Assembly (NCBI GenBank): GCA_032358165.1
Contig: JAALGY010000041.1
Location: 248,001-312,000, forward strand
DNA: 64,000 nucleotides
DNA from: Diplosphaera chodatii
Taxonomy: Eukaryota > Chlorophyta > Trebouxiophyceae > Prasiolales > Stichococcaceae
Direction: 5' to 3'
Shown one piece after another: positions 46,452-59,674 of this stretch. The position numbers and the translations under genes are program-made. Below the pieces are notes generated by a model. The model did no database searches, was not told where the DNA came from, and saw nothing but the letters and a program-made list of their open reading frames with translations. Positions within the stretch are counted from its first letter, which is position 1. Every line of letters starts with the position of its first letter.

Positions 46452-49099
46452 ATGCGACACTTCGTCCGGACTACTGTCAGCGGCATGCAGACCACAACAT
46501 TCATGCTGCTGCTGGTCGCTGCACAGGCAGCAGCAGTGTGCAGCACAGTGGCGCGGCCCCTGGACAAGAGCAGCGACTGGCCGCTGGAGGCCCTGTCAGC
46601 GATCGAGACCTCGTGCGACGGCTGCTTCGATCCTGCTGCAGCCGTCGAGGTGAGGTGCAGCGTGCCAAGGCAGCACACCAAAATGGCGGCATCATGCACA
46701 GCGAGCAAGCTGCATGCACCAAGGATGTGCCAGCTGCCCCCGCTGCTTACAACTTGATGATGTTGGGAAGTAGCAGATGATACGTAGGGCTGTGCCAAAA
46801 TGCCATGGGTCAACACTGCAACGTTGATGTCAGTAGTTCCCGCCTCTGACAGTTTGTCAAGGTGTTGCGCGGCAATCTGATCTTGTCTGCCGGCATACTT
46901 GGCATGTCCACACCCATGGAAAACAATGCTGCCAGACCTGTGGACAGTTGCTGGTTGCTTAGCAATGATGCAGGGGGGAGCAACGGCACGCTCCGATGGG
47001 CCGGACCCCTCGTTCTTGGACTTGCAGCCAGGCCATGGCACCGCTACCAACGGCAGGCGTGGTGGCAGCCATGAGGAGCAGGGCCCGGGGTGAGCGCCAC
47101 GTCTGCCTGTTAAAAACATACTTGAAATTGCTGGGCAAAGTTGAGTACTGCTGCTCAACCGCCACAGAGTCAGCGGTTCAGTTGAGCAGGACCTTGAAGC
47201 CCAAAAGCACATTGTCTTCAACTACAGGTGTCACTTAATGCGTACCTGTGTAGCTAGCCACAGCGATCCTCAAGAATACATGCATGTGCCAGGACCCCAT
47301 GCATAGGGTCTCCTGTGCAGGCTGATCCTGATGACAAACCTCGAAGTGCCGCCATCCATGCGATCTCTGTTCGAACATCGCTGGCGCCTGGTGAGCAGCT
47401 TGTGCACCTGGCAATATGCTGGTAAAACCCTTCATCAAACATGCAATATGTCAGGAAGCATATTCGTTCTGCTACAGCGAACCATCTTTGTCTGCAACAA
47501 GCAGGCCAGGAAGCAAGCGCAGCTGACGGAGGGCCTGTTGGTTACCAAGCTGCAAAGGAGCCTGTCCCACAACAAGCACTACTACACATACGAAGGTGCA
47601 CGCTTGTGCTTATGATGGAAGTGAACCGTCAGCAGCTGAACAATGTTACTGGATGGCATGCATGTGGCGAGGAGGCCAGAGGAGTCCGTTCTTCGGGCCA
47701 TGCAGCTGTTGTGGCTGCCATCCGAAGAGCAACATTCAAACCTCAAATGTGCTACTTTTCCTTCGGGCAGAGTGGGAGTCGAAGGAAGCGTTCATGAAGC
47801 ATCTGAAGGGGGACCCTGGACGGCGCATGTTCAAGCGCTGGTGCGAGGTGAGACACGGTCTGACAGCAAAGCTTTGCCATTCCATGTGCGGCCCTCCAGA
47901 CCTGGCTGGGCCAGGACAATCTTGGCTACCAGTACATGCAAAGCAATGTGATGGCAAGACCGAAGTAAGGCGTGCTCACATCTGGACGACCCAGCTGCGT
48001 ATCCTGGTCATTCTGATGCACCCTGATGCTGGTTGCGAATCAGGACAACAACATCACTGTGCAGCCGGTGCGCCTGAGCCGCATCGCCGTCCACATTGCT
48101 GAAGACCAGCACTTTGTTCGCCACGAGGTAAGCAATAAAATTGCGGCTACAACATACAGATAAACCTGCGCTGTGCAATGACAACATCCGAAAACCTTCA
48201 GCTTAAGAGATATTGTCTCATTTCGTACAGGGTGAGGGAGCCACCGCTCGCCGACATCATCCAGTTCACCGTCAAGCTGTCCCAGATGGTGTGCCCCCTG
48301 CAGAGAGCATGAGAGTGCCCTCTACATTGCAGGTTATGATCGAACGGACAGGTAGGGCCAGCTGTTTGTGCTCCTGGCAACGACAGGACGACTTCAAGTC
48401 GGCCGCCAAGGAGCTGACTGAGGCCGTGGCGCAGCATGAGGAAGACAATCTGGTGCTCTCCTTTGCCACGGCGACCGACGCTGACCACATCGCCTATGTG
48501 TACGCTCAGGCAGTTCAGCATGTGATGCAGACCACGCACCATGGTTATGGTTCCTCCCCTGCGTCATGTACCTGCCTTTCAGATACGGTGGTGAACTCTC
48601 ACTTAGCGGTGGACGCTGCTGCTGATATGCTGCAGTGGAGGACCCGGGAGGGCGTCGAAAACCACCTGGAAGCGCAGCACACCCTCAAGTATCTGGACAG
48701 TGTCAAGGTGATCATGTGTTTGGTTGTCATGTCATGCCATGCTGTGCTGTCAGTGCTGCTTCACACTCTAAGTGTATCTGGTTTCTGATGACAGACGTTG
48801 CAGGTGATGTTGCTGTGGCTGCTCCTGATCCAGTCAGGCAGCTGGCATGAGCATCGTGCATGTGTGCAGGAGATGGACATACTGGCCGAGCGCAGCTTGT
48901 GGTGAGCATTGCATGTTGCCCGCTGCCTGTGTGGACATACAGCACCTGATTCTGGACATACAACTGCAGCAGCCCGTACAGCAGCAACATGTGCTCGAAG
49001 CCTTTTCTACATATTTTGATCACTTAGGGGCTCCAGCACGTGGTGTGTGTGGAAACCTTCGTGTGCAGGATGCCAGTGGATGAGCGGCTGCGATCGTGA
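46452..49099 (+). CDS. Predicted secreted protein with two ABM (antibiotic-biosynthesis-monooxygenase-like) domains
   Basis: The ATG at 46452 (or 46485 in frame) opens a signal peptide with a basic start, then QTTTFMLLLVAAQAAAVCS, ending CDGCFDPAAAVE at a GTGAGG donor (46650). ABM domain 1: LILMTNLEVPPSMRSLFEHR WR (47322-47390), QAQLTEGLLVTKLQRSLSHN with YYTYE (47515-47598), WESKEAFMKHLKGDPGRRMF (47770-47845). ABM domain 2: PPLADIIQFTVKLSQM (48240-48288), DDFKSAAKELTEAVAQHEED and YVYAQ (48389-48508), WRTREGVENHLEAQHTLKYL (48633-48708). Each repeat follows the beta-helix-beta plan with the F/Y-x-x-W-x-S/R-x-E-x-hydrophobic-x-x-H signature of the dimeric alpha-beta barrel fold. The last exons are EMDILAERSL (about 48871) and a tail ending about 49099 (or 49083 in another frame). 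The substrate is unknown; family members include monooxygenases, heme-degrading IsdG and non-enzymatic relatives. An exon at about 46986-47089 is uncertain. Confidence 0.6.
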
Positions 49100-49552
49100 A
49101 AAATGTTGGAGATGTCTAGAGTCCAGTGTGCGGTGGTTCTAGCCGATGGTGCTGCAACGTCGTCACGACAGCCGTGCTGCCGACAGTCATGCTGTCACTG
49201 CTGGTGGTGATTCCAAGTGCTCTGTATCTCCGGTATGAGTGTCAATGTCGGATGCACAGGAGGAATGCCCCTAGACCCACATGCACACACCCACACATAC
49301 CAGCAGCAAACAAGTGAGGTTGTCCCAGGATTTGGCAAGCGGCCAAGGCTACATTTGAGAATGCCTGCTATGGCGATCCAGCTGGCAGCGGCCTGATGTA
49401 CCCTCACGTCAGCGGTCGCAGCGCAGGTCCACCCACGGCTTGACTCCAGGGACGTAGATCCCGCCACGGTTGCCGACTTCAGTGCTGCCATACTGCTTGA
49501 GAACCAGTAGTAACATGTCAATGCCATGTTCAAGCTGCTGACAGTGCAGAAG
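49100..49552. other. Intergenic between convergent genes
   Basis: About 450 bp between the ABM gene (+) and the dioxygenase stop (-). No coding features were recognised. Confidence 0.45.
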
Positions 49553-52500
49553 CTATGGCATCTGCACCAGCACTTGACAAGGTGACATCAACCTGTGGCA
49601 GGCGTCCCCATTTATCAACTTCACATACGAGCTTGAAGCCCAAGTCAAAGCCGGCACACAGCTCGTGCATTCGTGGAGGCAGGGTTTGATGCGCGCCTGT
49701 TCTGCCCAGTCGGGCGACAGCAGGCGGCCGAGCGGTGGGCACAGCCAGATGCGGAACAGGTGGCGCCGCTGCTCGGGGTCCTCCCGGTCGGTGAATGCCG
49801 TGCGGGCGTGCAGGATGGTGTGGTTGTTGATCAGTTGAACGTCGCCTGCGTTGAGCAAGGGACAACAAGATGTATGATTTCAGCTGCGTCAGCGCACAAA
49901 GCGATCGGCATTCTTGTGCGGCTGTTGGCTGCTGCAGTGGGCGCGGCACCAGACTTGCTGGCCGCAGCCACCAACTGATACCATGACATTTTCCAGCATT
50001 GGCACAGAAAACAGTGCAGTATGTAGCACCAAGTCAGTTCGGCCCATTTCAGCAGGTGCATCCTGCCATCATCATGATGGAGACATGAAACCAGCAAAGA
50101 AACTTGCTTGAATGGACACATTGTTGCATACCCGGCTCCAGGTTGTAGTCCAGCCGTAGCTCAGGGCTGCTCGCAATCTCCTCTACCAGCTCCAGGGCCT
50201 CTTTCTGCAGTAGAAAAATCGACGCCTCAATTGTGGAAATTAAGTGTCAAGAACATTGCATTGTCCGCAAAATCTCGTGCGCGCGGCTGTTCATGGGAAT
50301 GTACATGTGCCGGGCTCTGGCAACACTGTACACCGCCGCCTGCGGACGCGTCTGCACGGCCTCTGGTGCATCTGCAGTGCCTGCAAATGAGGAAAGGGTC
50401 ATTCACCTGCTGCGGGGTCCACTCGGGGATGCCCTTGTGCCGGGAGGCCGTCTCGAGGAACGGTCGCGAGTAGCTCACCGACAGCTGGCCATCGTCCTGC
50501 AATCAGCAGATGCATGCTTGTGTCGGCCGTGCAGCTGACGCAAGGCTGACTGCGTTGACACAACCAGTGCCCGGGGTCACGACCTGATCTCACCTGAAAA
50601 TCATGGTGACCAGCCTTCTGCTGAACGACGTGGCAACATTATGAAGCACGCTCCAGTGGTCACTCGACAACTGGAAACTCACTGAGAAGGTGAAGACCGG
50701 CATCTTGTACGTCTGCTGCTTCCCCGCGGGCACCTCGCCCTTGCGGTCCAGGTGGAAGGGCTCGGCCAGCACCTGCAGAGAGCCAGGGGTTGCAGTCAGG
50801 CTGAGCAGCGTCACCCAAGTCTGTACGTGTACGCCTCCCCACGCGCACGCACGCAAGCACACAACCCCTGCGGCGCAGCCAGAGCGGCTCGCCCGCGCTT
50901 GTGATGCAGCAGCCTGGTTCTTTTGCAGTCCTATGAGGAGTTTGCATAGCTAAGTACACGAGGGCGTACATGCATTCATCAGCAGCGCAACAGCTGCTTT
51001 CACCGACCCCAGTGTCAGCAAGCACACCTGAGCCAGGTCCGGCCGCCGCCGCAGCACCTCGTTGTACACCGCCGTGGAGCTGACCCAGCTGGACAGCCCT
51101 GTGCACGGGGCAGCAGACCGACACCGTCACTGTCGAATGGTGCAACGTTCAGCCAGCGTGGTGATGCTGAGAGTGGCGGCGCTCTGCCGCTGGCCATGCA
51201 GAGAACGACCAATCAAGCGTGTGAGCACCGCGGCTGACTTGGGTTGCTGCTGGATGTCAGACACAGCATGCGACGAGCGCAACAGATATAAGACATGCTC
51301 ATGTCAGATAGCAAGATCATATCACTGATGTTGACACGTCCCTAGTGAAGGGTGTGCAGACTAAAGGGTTCAGGATGCGCACCGCCCGCTTTCGCGGTGC
51401 GCAGGCACAGGAGGCCGACCACATCAGCCGCCCGGTCCACGTGGAACGGCTGCGCCAGCGCGGTCGCGTCTGCGGCAGTGACCAGCACACTGGTTGATCA
51501 TCTGACGTCGTGCTGGGCGCAAAGCGTCGTGTAGAACATCAGCGTGTTGTCCAGTGCGAGACTCGGTGCGGGGTACGCATGGCGGCGGCACCCAGGGGCC
51601 AGAAGAATGGCGGAGGGTGTGCTCACAGATGCGCGTGTTGGGGTCCCTGGGATCCCTGCAAGCAGGTGCCGACCGCGTCTCAGCCACCTGCCGAAAGCAG
51701 CAGCTGCCGTGCAAGTGGCACTGTATAAGAGAGTGCAGAGCAGCGAAGCAGAGGGCAGCGGCTGGAGGCATGTGTACGAGTTGCAGCGCTGCGACCTCCC
51801 AGCACTGGTTTCAACGTGCGCGGCGGCGTGTTTTTCGCTTACCCGCCGTGATTCTTGACGTGCCCCAGCAGGTGCCCGTGCTTGTTCTGCGGCAGAGGCC
51901 GACCAATATGCAGCGAGATGATCCAGTACGCAACCGCTGACTGCCTGCGCCGCACAGCTGGAGCACATGAGAAAAACCCGCCGTGATGCATGCGTGAAAC
52001 ACAACAACCGTGACGGCGCTGAAACAGCAGCATATATGCTGTATTGGTGGTGAGCAAGCGAGGTGCAACTGTGTAATGACACATCTGGTGCAGCGGCCCC
52101 CTTTCCCGCACCTGATGGTCCACCTGTGCACCGGCAGGCCCTTCAGCAACGCAAAGCCGCGGCCTGAGACCACCTCTGACTGGACCTCCGCCAGCAAAGG
52201 CCCCAGCGTGGGCAGCTGCACATCCTCCCTGCGGATGCTCTCAATCCTGTGGGAGTGCAGTTGCAGCTGCAGGTAAATGATCCATCAAGTGGATAGCACA
52301 TGTTCGATAAGCTCTGGGAAATAGTATGCGGCGGCCAGGGGCAGGTGGTAAGCTGCAGGAATGCAACGGTGGTAGAGGCAAGAAAGTGGGCACGTGCCCG
52401 ACCGAACCTGCCCTCGTGCGCATGGATGGTTGCGCCGATGGCTGCCTCGATCTCCTGTATGTGTTGCTCGCTGAGGCTGACGATCCATGCGTTGTCCCTG

Positions 52501-52616
52501 AAATCGGACGCCTTCCATACCGAGTGGTCTATCACAGGCCTCAATGAGCCATGTGCGGCGGCATGGCCGTTGGTGGTCTCGACGGCATGCGGCCGATCAG
52601 CTGCAACGGCTGGCAT
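49553..52616 (-). CDS. TauD/TfdA-family Fe(II)/2-oxoglutarate dioxygenase
   Basis: The ATG at 52614-52616 gives MPAVAADRPHAVETTNGHAA with SDFRDNAWIVSLSEQHIQEI. Next exons: LGPLLAEVQSEVVSGRGFAL LKGLP (52212-52140); QSAVAYWIISLHIGRPLPQN with GHLLGHVKNHGG (51945-51850); a short exon, DPRDPNTRI (about 51650), spliced to ALAQPFHVDRAADVVGLLCL RTAKAGG (51475-51373). FHVDR supplies the H-x-D iron ligands. Then WVSSTAVYNEVLRRRPDLAQ (about 51100), LAEPFHLDRKGEVPAGKQQT with YKMPVF (50770-50695), GQLSVSYSRPFLETASRHKG (50490-50420), EALELVEEIASSPELRLDYN (50205-50145) and VQLINNHTILHARTAFTDRE (49840-49780). LHARTAF carries the distal His and RRHLFRIWL the 2OG-binding Arg. It ends VLVQMP-stop at 49553. The family hydroxylates small substrates such as taurine; this one matches the clade of plant/fungal TauD-like proteins of unknown substrate. 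All ligands are present, so it is probably active. Confidence 0.9.
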
Positions 52617-53463
52617 GGCGAGCAGAACTTATCACGGCTGCGGAGGGTCCACGAGCTGAACATTGTGGCTGATGATGTGGCTGATATTGTCAATAGGGCA
52701 GAAAGGAACCCAGGAAGAAGGTGTTGCAGCCACGACGTTCAACACGTGCTCATGACTCGCTCCTCAAGGGAGCAAATTCAACCTCCAGATACGCCTGCAC
52801 TTCCTGTTTTATCACTTGCAGTCGGTTCGTAAACCTCTGAGCAGCAGCGTACTCGTTAATCAGGGCAGCCGTTGAACGCGCCACACTTCCGGACAACGGT
52901 TCGTCGCTCAACGTGGCGCATGGTGCGCGATCGAGCTGGCGCAACAGCCATCATAACAACACAAAGGTGTTCCGAAGTCCATAGAATAGTGCGATAGCGG
53001 GTTGATTGGTGTCGTGCGCCGCAAACGAGGGGCCACGTTTCTGCACGTGCATCAATCGACGGTAAGCTGCCATCGTCGACACAGAGCTATCTGCGAACAC
53101 ACTGAATAGCACGACAGACCAGTCAGGTTTCTGCTGCTCATCGATTGGCACAGGCGCTCCGCCGCCTGTTCTCATCTGTGTACCACCATCGCATGTGGTG
53201 CAGCATATACAGGTTGCAACGCGTAGACTGCCTGCACCGCTTCATGGTCGCCAAACCCTATGCATCTCCATGCGATGCATGTGTAGCGGGTGGTGGCAAC
53301 CTTTGATCCTGAGAAGTGCTGTGCCAGCAGCAGCCGCAGCCGCCGGTGTCAGCTTGACCCATCTGACATCCGGCAAGATATGTCGAGCACAAGGCACCAG
53401 TTGGACACCAACTGCCAGTTCATCGTGGATTGTCACGAAGCTGGCTGCAGGCTGCCCTGAACC
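52617..53463. other. Divergent intergenic region; possible small minus-strand reading frames
   Basis: About 850 bp between the dioxygenase start (-) and the sulfate transporter start (+). Minus frames 53175-52951 (74 codons, SVVLFSVFADSSVSTMAAYR) and 52944-52750 (64 codons, QRFTNRLQVIKQEVQAYLEV) look mildly coding-like, but they have no recognised family and no clear splice link. It should hold both promoters. Confidence 0.3.
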
Positions 53464-56400
53464 ATGGCGATGAGCCGGGAACCAGCGCACCAGCGGCAGG
53501 TGGCGGATGGGCCCGTCGGCCAGTCAGAGGCATCGCTCAGCACCGGGTCGGTCTCTAGCATTGGGGACGTCGCCAAGGCGCACGGAAGTTACCAGCCAGT
53601 GCCGGCCGGTGTGGCCTCGGACCTGCCGCTTATGGACTACGTGAAGACGTTCGTCGCGCATGAGAAGGAGCGGTGAGGCCGCCTTGCTTACTGCAGCACT
53701 GTTGCCAGCTTCGATCTATGAGCGCATGCATATGCGTGTTGAGCACTGCAGACTTCTAGTTGGGTGTGTTCCTTTCTCTGCTCAGCTCTGCTGATGGACG
53801 TCAGGAAGTGCACAAGGCGTCCTTCAAGTCTGCCGCCTTGTGGCCGCCTCGCAGGCAGCAGAGCAATGATCACACCCCTGCATCTTTGTTGAAGTCCCAC
53901 ACTGGCCAAAATGAATTCTAGGTATGCGTGGGAGCACAAGGGCTTTGACTGGATCGACTGGGCGGGCGTCGTACTACCCTGTGTCATCTGGCTGCGGCGC
54001 TACGCGTGGCGCCGGGACGTCGCGGTGTAGTCTCGAAATGACCCGCATGAGATATTGTCCACAGTAGTTGATACAGTGTGACCGTCACACACAACTCCGC
54101 CGTTGCTCAGGTCACCTGAATCCAAGCTGACGTGGTTTCATGGCGTGGTCTGCAGTATGACATCGTCGCCGGCATCAGCATCGCCTTCATGGTCATCCCC
54201 CAGGGCATCTCGTATGCCACTGCGGGCGGCCTGCCATCCGTATATGGTGCGCACATGCTCTCAACCTTGCTTTTGATAAAGTGAGCAGTAGCTCAGTTGC
54301 CTCATCCGCAAGCTTTTTCAGTCGCATCTCGTTCTGACGCGATACGCTCGTCAAATTACCGAGTGTAGGTTCGTCAGTTGTCTGCAGGGCTGTACAATGC
54401 ATTTGTACCGGTCATCATCTACGCGGTGTTCGGCTCATCTCGCCAGATCTCCATCGGACCTGTCGCCATCATCTACGCCATTGTGTTCAGTAGGCTCTGT
54501 TGATGCACTCTAACCGCAAATATGTTGTATATATATGTTCATCCACTTTGCTCAGCTGCACAAGTCACAGCGGGTTGTGCAGTACCAACCATTTTCAGCG
54601 TTGTAACCACAACAACTTCGGGTTCATGCATGCAAAAGCCCCTGGTTGCAGATGGCCTCAAGAGCAGCATCCCGAACTTCGAGGCCATCTCGGACCACAA
54701 CAATCCTGAGGGCCCGCTGCAAGAAGCGGCCCAGGCTGAGTTCAACCATCTGGCCATCCAGGTGCGCCATGTACATGTATTCTGTGGGTCGGGTGGTGAC
54801 AGCTCGTGCTTTGAGGGCTCTGGGTGGCGGGAAGATGTGTCTGCACACGGTTTGCATGTGAGATGCGGTGGACTGCCAGAGTGAACGGCTACATTCACCC
54901 ATCTCTTGCAGGTGGCAGTGTTGGCTGGCCTCTTTCAGCTGGCGCTCCGAGTGCTGCGCCTCCACTTCTTGGTACGTTTGATCCTCTCACTGTATGCCTC
55001 ACAAAAGGTTTCGGCATCACTCCTCAATACACTTGATGCAAGCACATTTTGCGCTACCTGGCACCGGAGTCCTTCCGTTCTCAACCGTCCAATTGCCCCA
55101 TGCAGCATGACAATAACAGTCAAATGACCCACTGCACTGTCCAGTGTGTGTCATATCAATGCACTGACGCGAGGTTGTGACTTGCAGGTGAACTTCCTGA
55201 GCCGCTCCGTGATCAGCGGCTTCACATCTGCTGTCGCAGTCGTCTTCATCGTGGCGCAGGTGTGGCTGCTACATCGTGCCTCCTACGTGATACATGATGT
55301 GCTTGGTGACTGCTGGCACTGCCGCTCAATACATCGCATTGCCACCGCCATCTGCCCATAGTATGTATCCAAGACACGCCCGCCTCCGAAGCACTTGGCC
55401 CCGCTCCAGTCAGTTGCTGATGGGCTGCCCTTGACCCTTGAGACCAAGCTGGTTTTTTTCATCTGTTTCTGTGGGCAACGTAGTTCAAGAACTTCCTGGG
55501 CATCAAGACGACGTCCAGCAACCGGGTGCACGAGCAGCTGGACAGCGTGATTGACAATATCAATGACTTTCAGTGGAAAGAATTCGTCATGGTGCGTGAG
55601 TCACTCTGTTGCATCATATACTTTTGGCCCACTTCACCAGCAGAAGTGCTACCAGGCATTGGGATCACAGTGTGGTAGTCTGATGGTCCTGATGCTGGGT
55701 CTGCCAAGCATGCGCTGTCGGTGTAGTGCAGGGCATCAGCTGGCTGGTACTGTTGTTCGGCTTCAAATTTATTGGCAAGCGCGCCAGGTAAGCAGACATC
55801 GGGACCCACCATCGAATCCTGAAGCCATGCTGCATATCGCCGCAGCGCCTGCACGAGTTTTGTATGGCTCATGCAATGTATGAAATGGGGTGACTCATGG
55901 TTGTTGTCAACCACGCAGGCCGGCGCCAAGCAAGCGTAGGTGGCTGACGGCGTTCAAGGTTATTGGGCCAATTACGGTCGGTACCGTGTGTCTTTGCATT
56001 GTTCCGATCTGTTCGGTTTTTAGATTCTGTTGTTGAGCGTCAATCAGAGCGTCAATCGGTCGAACAGGACTTGCACATGTATGTACACCATTCCCACACA
56101 GCTTTTCACGACCAACCGCTGTGAATGTTGTTCACAGGTGTCAATTCTGAGCATCGTGATTGTCAGCATCTGGAACCTCCAGGACAAGGTACATGTCTGA
56201 TTTGATCATGTCTGGGTCTGCAGCCGACCATGTGCATTCTGTGGTCCGCCCTACAGCCTCTTCACATTGCGGGTGCTGCCGTTCAAGACGATGCAAGTCG
56301 CCCTGCACACGTTTGAGCGGTGTCTTGCAGGGCATCAAAATTGTGAAGAACATTCCAAAGGGCCTGCCGGGCTTCACAGCCAACGAGTGGTTCCCCATCG

Positions 56401-59400
56401 ATGGCCCCACAAGCAAGGCGAGCCCCCAAAGCAGGGTTTGTCTGTGCCAAGATGGTATCACATGCCATGGTGCCTTCGCCCTGCCTGCTGATAGTCCAGC
56501 CCATCCTGATCGATTGCCCAACGAGCTGCAAGCTGTGATCATGATGTCATCATGAGCTCAGCTGTGCGTGAGATCAACACACTGCGGTGTGCTTGCGGCG
56601 TGCAGGTGGTCGTCACGGCTCTCATTGCGGCAATTGTGTCCTTGTTGGACGCCAGCGCCATCGGCACCAACTTTGCCGCTGCCAATGGCTACGACCTGGA
56701 GCCCAAGAAGGCAAGCCCTCTGACTGTCGACGTGCTGCTCTCTTAAAACCTATTGCGGCACTGCATGTGTGTGGTCGTGCTGGCAGACGCGGCGCGCGAG
56801 GCGGACTGCGGGAGTACGACAAATTTGTCCTGGGACGCATCTGGGGTGGATGCGTGGCCCATGCTGATGTTCGCTCTGCATGGTGTAGGAGTTTCTGGCG
56901 CTGGGGCTGGCAAACTTTTTCGGCTCCATGTTCAACGCGGCCGCCACAAGCGGCACCTTCAGCCGATCAGCGGTGTGTTCCATCACACGAAGTGCCTCAT
57001 GAAACTTGCTTGTGCTCCATGCAGTTCCGGCATGATATATACATCTTGACTTTACTCTCTGGGGGGCGGCCATGTGCCGATCCACACGCACTGATCGTCC
57101 TGTTCATGTTGACACGCTTGCATTGTGGCGGCCGATACGTACAGGTAAATAATGCTGTTGGCGCCAAGACACAGCTTGGCTCCTGGTTGACCGCCATCCT
57201 CGTCGGTTTCTGTGAGTCTGGCGCATATACTGACCGCAGATCCTTGTGACATCACATAAACACGGTCACACCCACAATTATTAGCACCGCACATGCATCC
57301 TTGACACAACCTCTGCTGGCATTCTCTGACACAACCCTCCGCCACCTGTGCACAGCATGAATGTGGCCATCTGCCGCCGTGGCACAGCTGACATGGCTGA
57401 CAATGTACCTGTTCATGGCATCCGCTGCAGGCCTGCTGTTTCTGACGCCCGTGTTTGAGAAACTGCCCAACAACGCGCTTGCGGCCATCGTCGTGGCAGG
57501 CCTGGTCAGCATCTTTGACTACGAGGAGGCCATTTGGTTGTGGAAGGTGAGCAGGTTGCCGGCTCAACCCTCCCGCCTTGGTGCAGGGCTGGGTTTCTGC
57601 ATTAGCATGCCATGTAGCCAGACTGGTCGATGCATGATTGCCGCCCTGTGGCTAGGCTGCTCGGCTACACACGAGATCAAGATGTGTTACCTGCCGCCTT
57701 CCTTGGCTGCAGTCAAACGAGAGTTGGCAGATGTGCAGGTAAACAAGGTCGAGCTGGTGGAGTGGGTTGCCGCCTTCCTGTGCGCATGCTTCATTTCCAT
57801 CGAGGTGCGCTAGGGGACATTGCGCCCTCGTGTCCTATTGGTTTATGTAGCATGAATCCGTTTGCAGCGGGGTCTGCGCTCCTGATGCCAGGCCTCCACC
57901 TTGCAGGATGTGTCGACTAGCCAGGCATATCGCTCAAATCTCAGTGCAGATGGTATTGCACAGGCATTCTCGGTGATGACATGACTGTCGTCGGGGTTCT
58001 TTGTGCGCAGGTTGGGCTTGGCATTGCTGTGTGCATCTCCGTCATCCGCGTGCTAGCGCAGCAAAGCACGCTGTGGGCCAACGTCCAAAAGCTGGGTGCA
58101 CACATAGCCTTTCAAAACCCGACAGCCTCATATTGAAGCATATTTGCCAAGTGCCTGATACGATTCCAAATCTGCATTTGTGGCTGCGGGCCAGTGCACG
58201 TGAGCCGGTGCATTCAGTACCACCACGAAATATTGGCGAGCTGTGCTGCTGCAGCGGCACTGAAAACAGACCTATCAACCTTCCGGCCGATGGCGCAGTA
58301 TGGTTCGACGCGTTCCACGCCAGGCGTGCTGGTGCTAGCCCCACAGGTGTGCATGTTGTTGTCGGCCGTGCAACAACAGCAAGCTGGGAGCGTGCACTGT
58401 TTGCGTAGGACTCGACAAATCGCGGCAGTTGAAACAGGAGCACAGCTGCATCGTCATCATAGTTGCACATTTCCTGTGGCAGCAACCATGTGGCTTGCCG
58501 TGAGAGGTCTTGCCAGAGGTAGGTATTCACTAGGTGACGCCACCATCTCAGCTGGTCCCAGCTGTTCTCACATCGTTGGAGACCATGACCAATGTGCTCT
58601 CGGATGTAGGGATTGTTGTGATTGCAGATCAGGTGACAGTTTGCAAACGGCTGGCTGACACATGGAGCTCACTTGTCCGCAGGGGCCGCTGTACTTTGCA
58701 AACCAGTCCGTTGTGCGTGGAGGCCTCAAACTGCAGGAGCTACGGGCTCAGGTAAGCCTTTCCGAATAAAGGAAAACCCACGAGGAAAAGAATTGGGGTG
58801 CGGCGGGAACACGGTGACCTTGCAAACGGTCATGGTCTCGTAACAATGTCTTCCGGGCTGAAACTGTTGCGACACAAGCTGACAGCGGAGCAATCAGGTA
58901 CTTTGGCCACCAGTCGTTCTGTACTTGATTTTTGTGTGCAGGATGAGCAGGGCGGCGGCCTGCACACGGTCGTGCTGGATCTCTCAGCGGTGCCAACGAT
59001 TGATGGAACCGTCGTCCATGAGTTTCGCAACCTGTTCCGTGAGCATCAGCGCAGGTGCGACGTGCAGTCTGCACCCTTCGCTCATGTGCTGACTGGACAT
59101 GCTCGTTCTGTGCGGGTATCAGACTGATTGGGATGCTGCGCAACCACAGTGATCAACACTGTTCACTAGCAATCAGTGCAAATGGCCATTGATCTGCTCA
59201 GCAGTGCGCTTCGATGCCATTCCGTTCTTGCAGAGGCCTGCAGCTGCTGCTGGCCAACCCAAGCGCCCAGACGACATCGCTGCTGGCAAAGGCAGGCGTA
59301 GACCAACACCACAGGTGTGGATGGTCGAATGACCATGCCAAGCACCAACCGCGCATATCCATTGCGTGCTGAACTGTGGTAGGGATCGCTGTAGCGAAGC

Positions 59401-59674
59401 CCTGATGGCAACTCATCTGCCCCACATCGCAATGCATGAGCAACCCGCTGCCTGGAACATTGTCTATGCCATATTATTTCAGCGTTGTTGGCGACCCAAG
59501 TAGGCGGCAGACTGCCCGGACCTTGCAACTGATAGTGTGATGGCCATTCCTTTTCTCACTCTCCGATGCAGGGAGTACTTTTTTGCAACGGTGCCCGATG
59601 CCGTGGCGTATGCCACCAGCCTTGCGGAGGAGCGGTCAGCCCAGAAGGTGGAGCCTAGCATCGAGGCGGTCTGA
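53464..59674 (+). CDS. SULTR: SulP/SLC26-type sulfate transporter with C-terminal STAS domain
   Basis: The ATG at 53464 gives a cytosolic N-terminus ([20 protein letters not shown] ... [18 protein letters not shown]). Then: [20 protein letters not shown] (53950); [27 protein letters not shown] (54157), the SulP signature; [27 protein letters not shown] (54390); [20 protein letters not shown] (54750/54912); [20 protein letters not shown] (55189), the Golgi-to-plant SULTR FLSxxxxxGF motif; [19 protein letters not shown] (55734). Later exons: [14 protein letters not shown] (56331), [23 protein letters not shown] (56610) with [44 protein letters not shown] (57160), [23 protein letters not shown] (57456), [20 protein letters not shown] (57739), [18 protein letters not shown] (58015). 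[24 protein letters not shown] (58278), [20 protein letters not shown] (58683), [16 protein letters not shown] (58965), [20 protein letters not shown] (59239). The last exon, [20 protein letters not shown], ends at 59674. Confidence 0.92.

Noticed and set aside
46442..47221. 259-codon minus-strand frame
   Set aside because: Antisense across the signal-peptide exon and an intron of the ABM gene; no recognisable motif.
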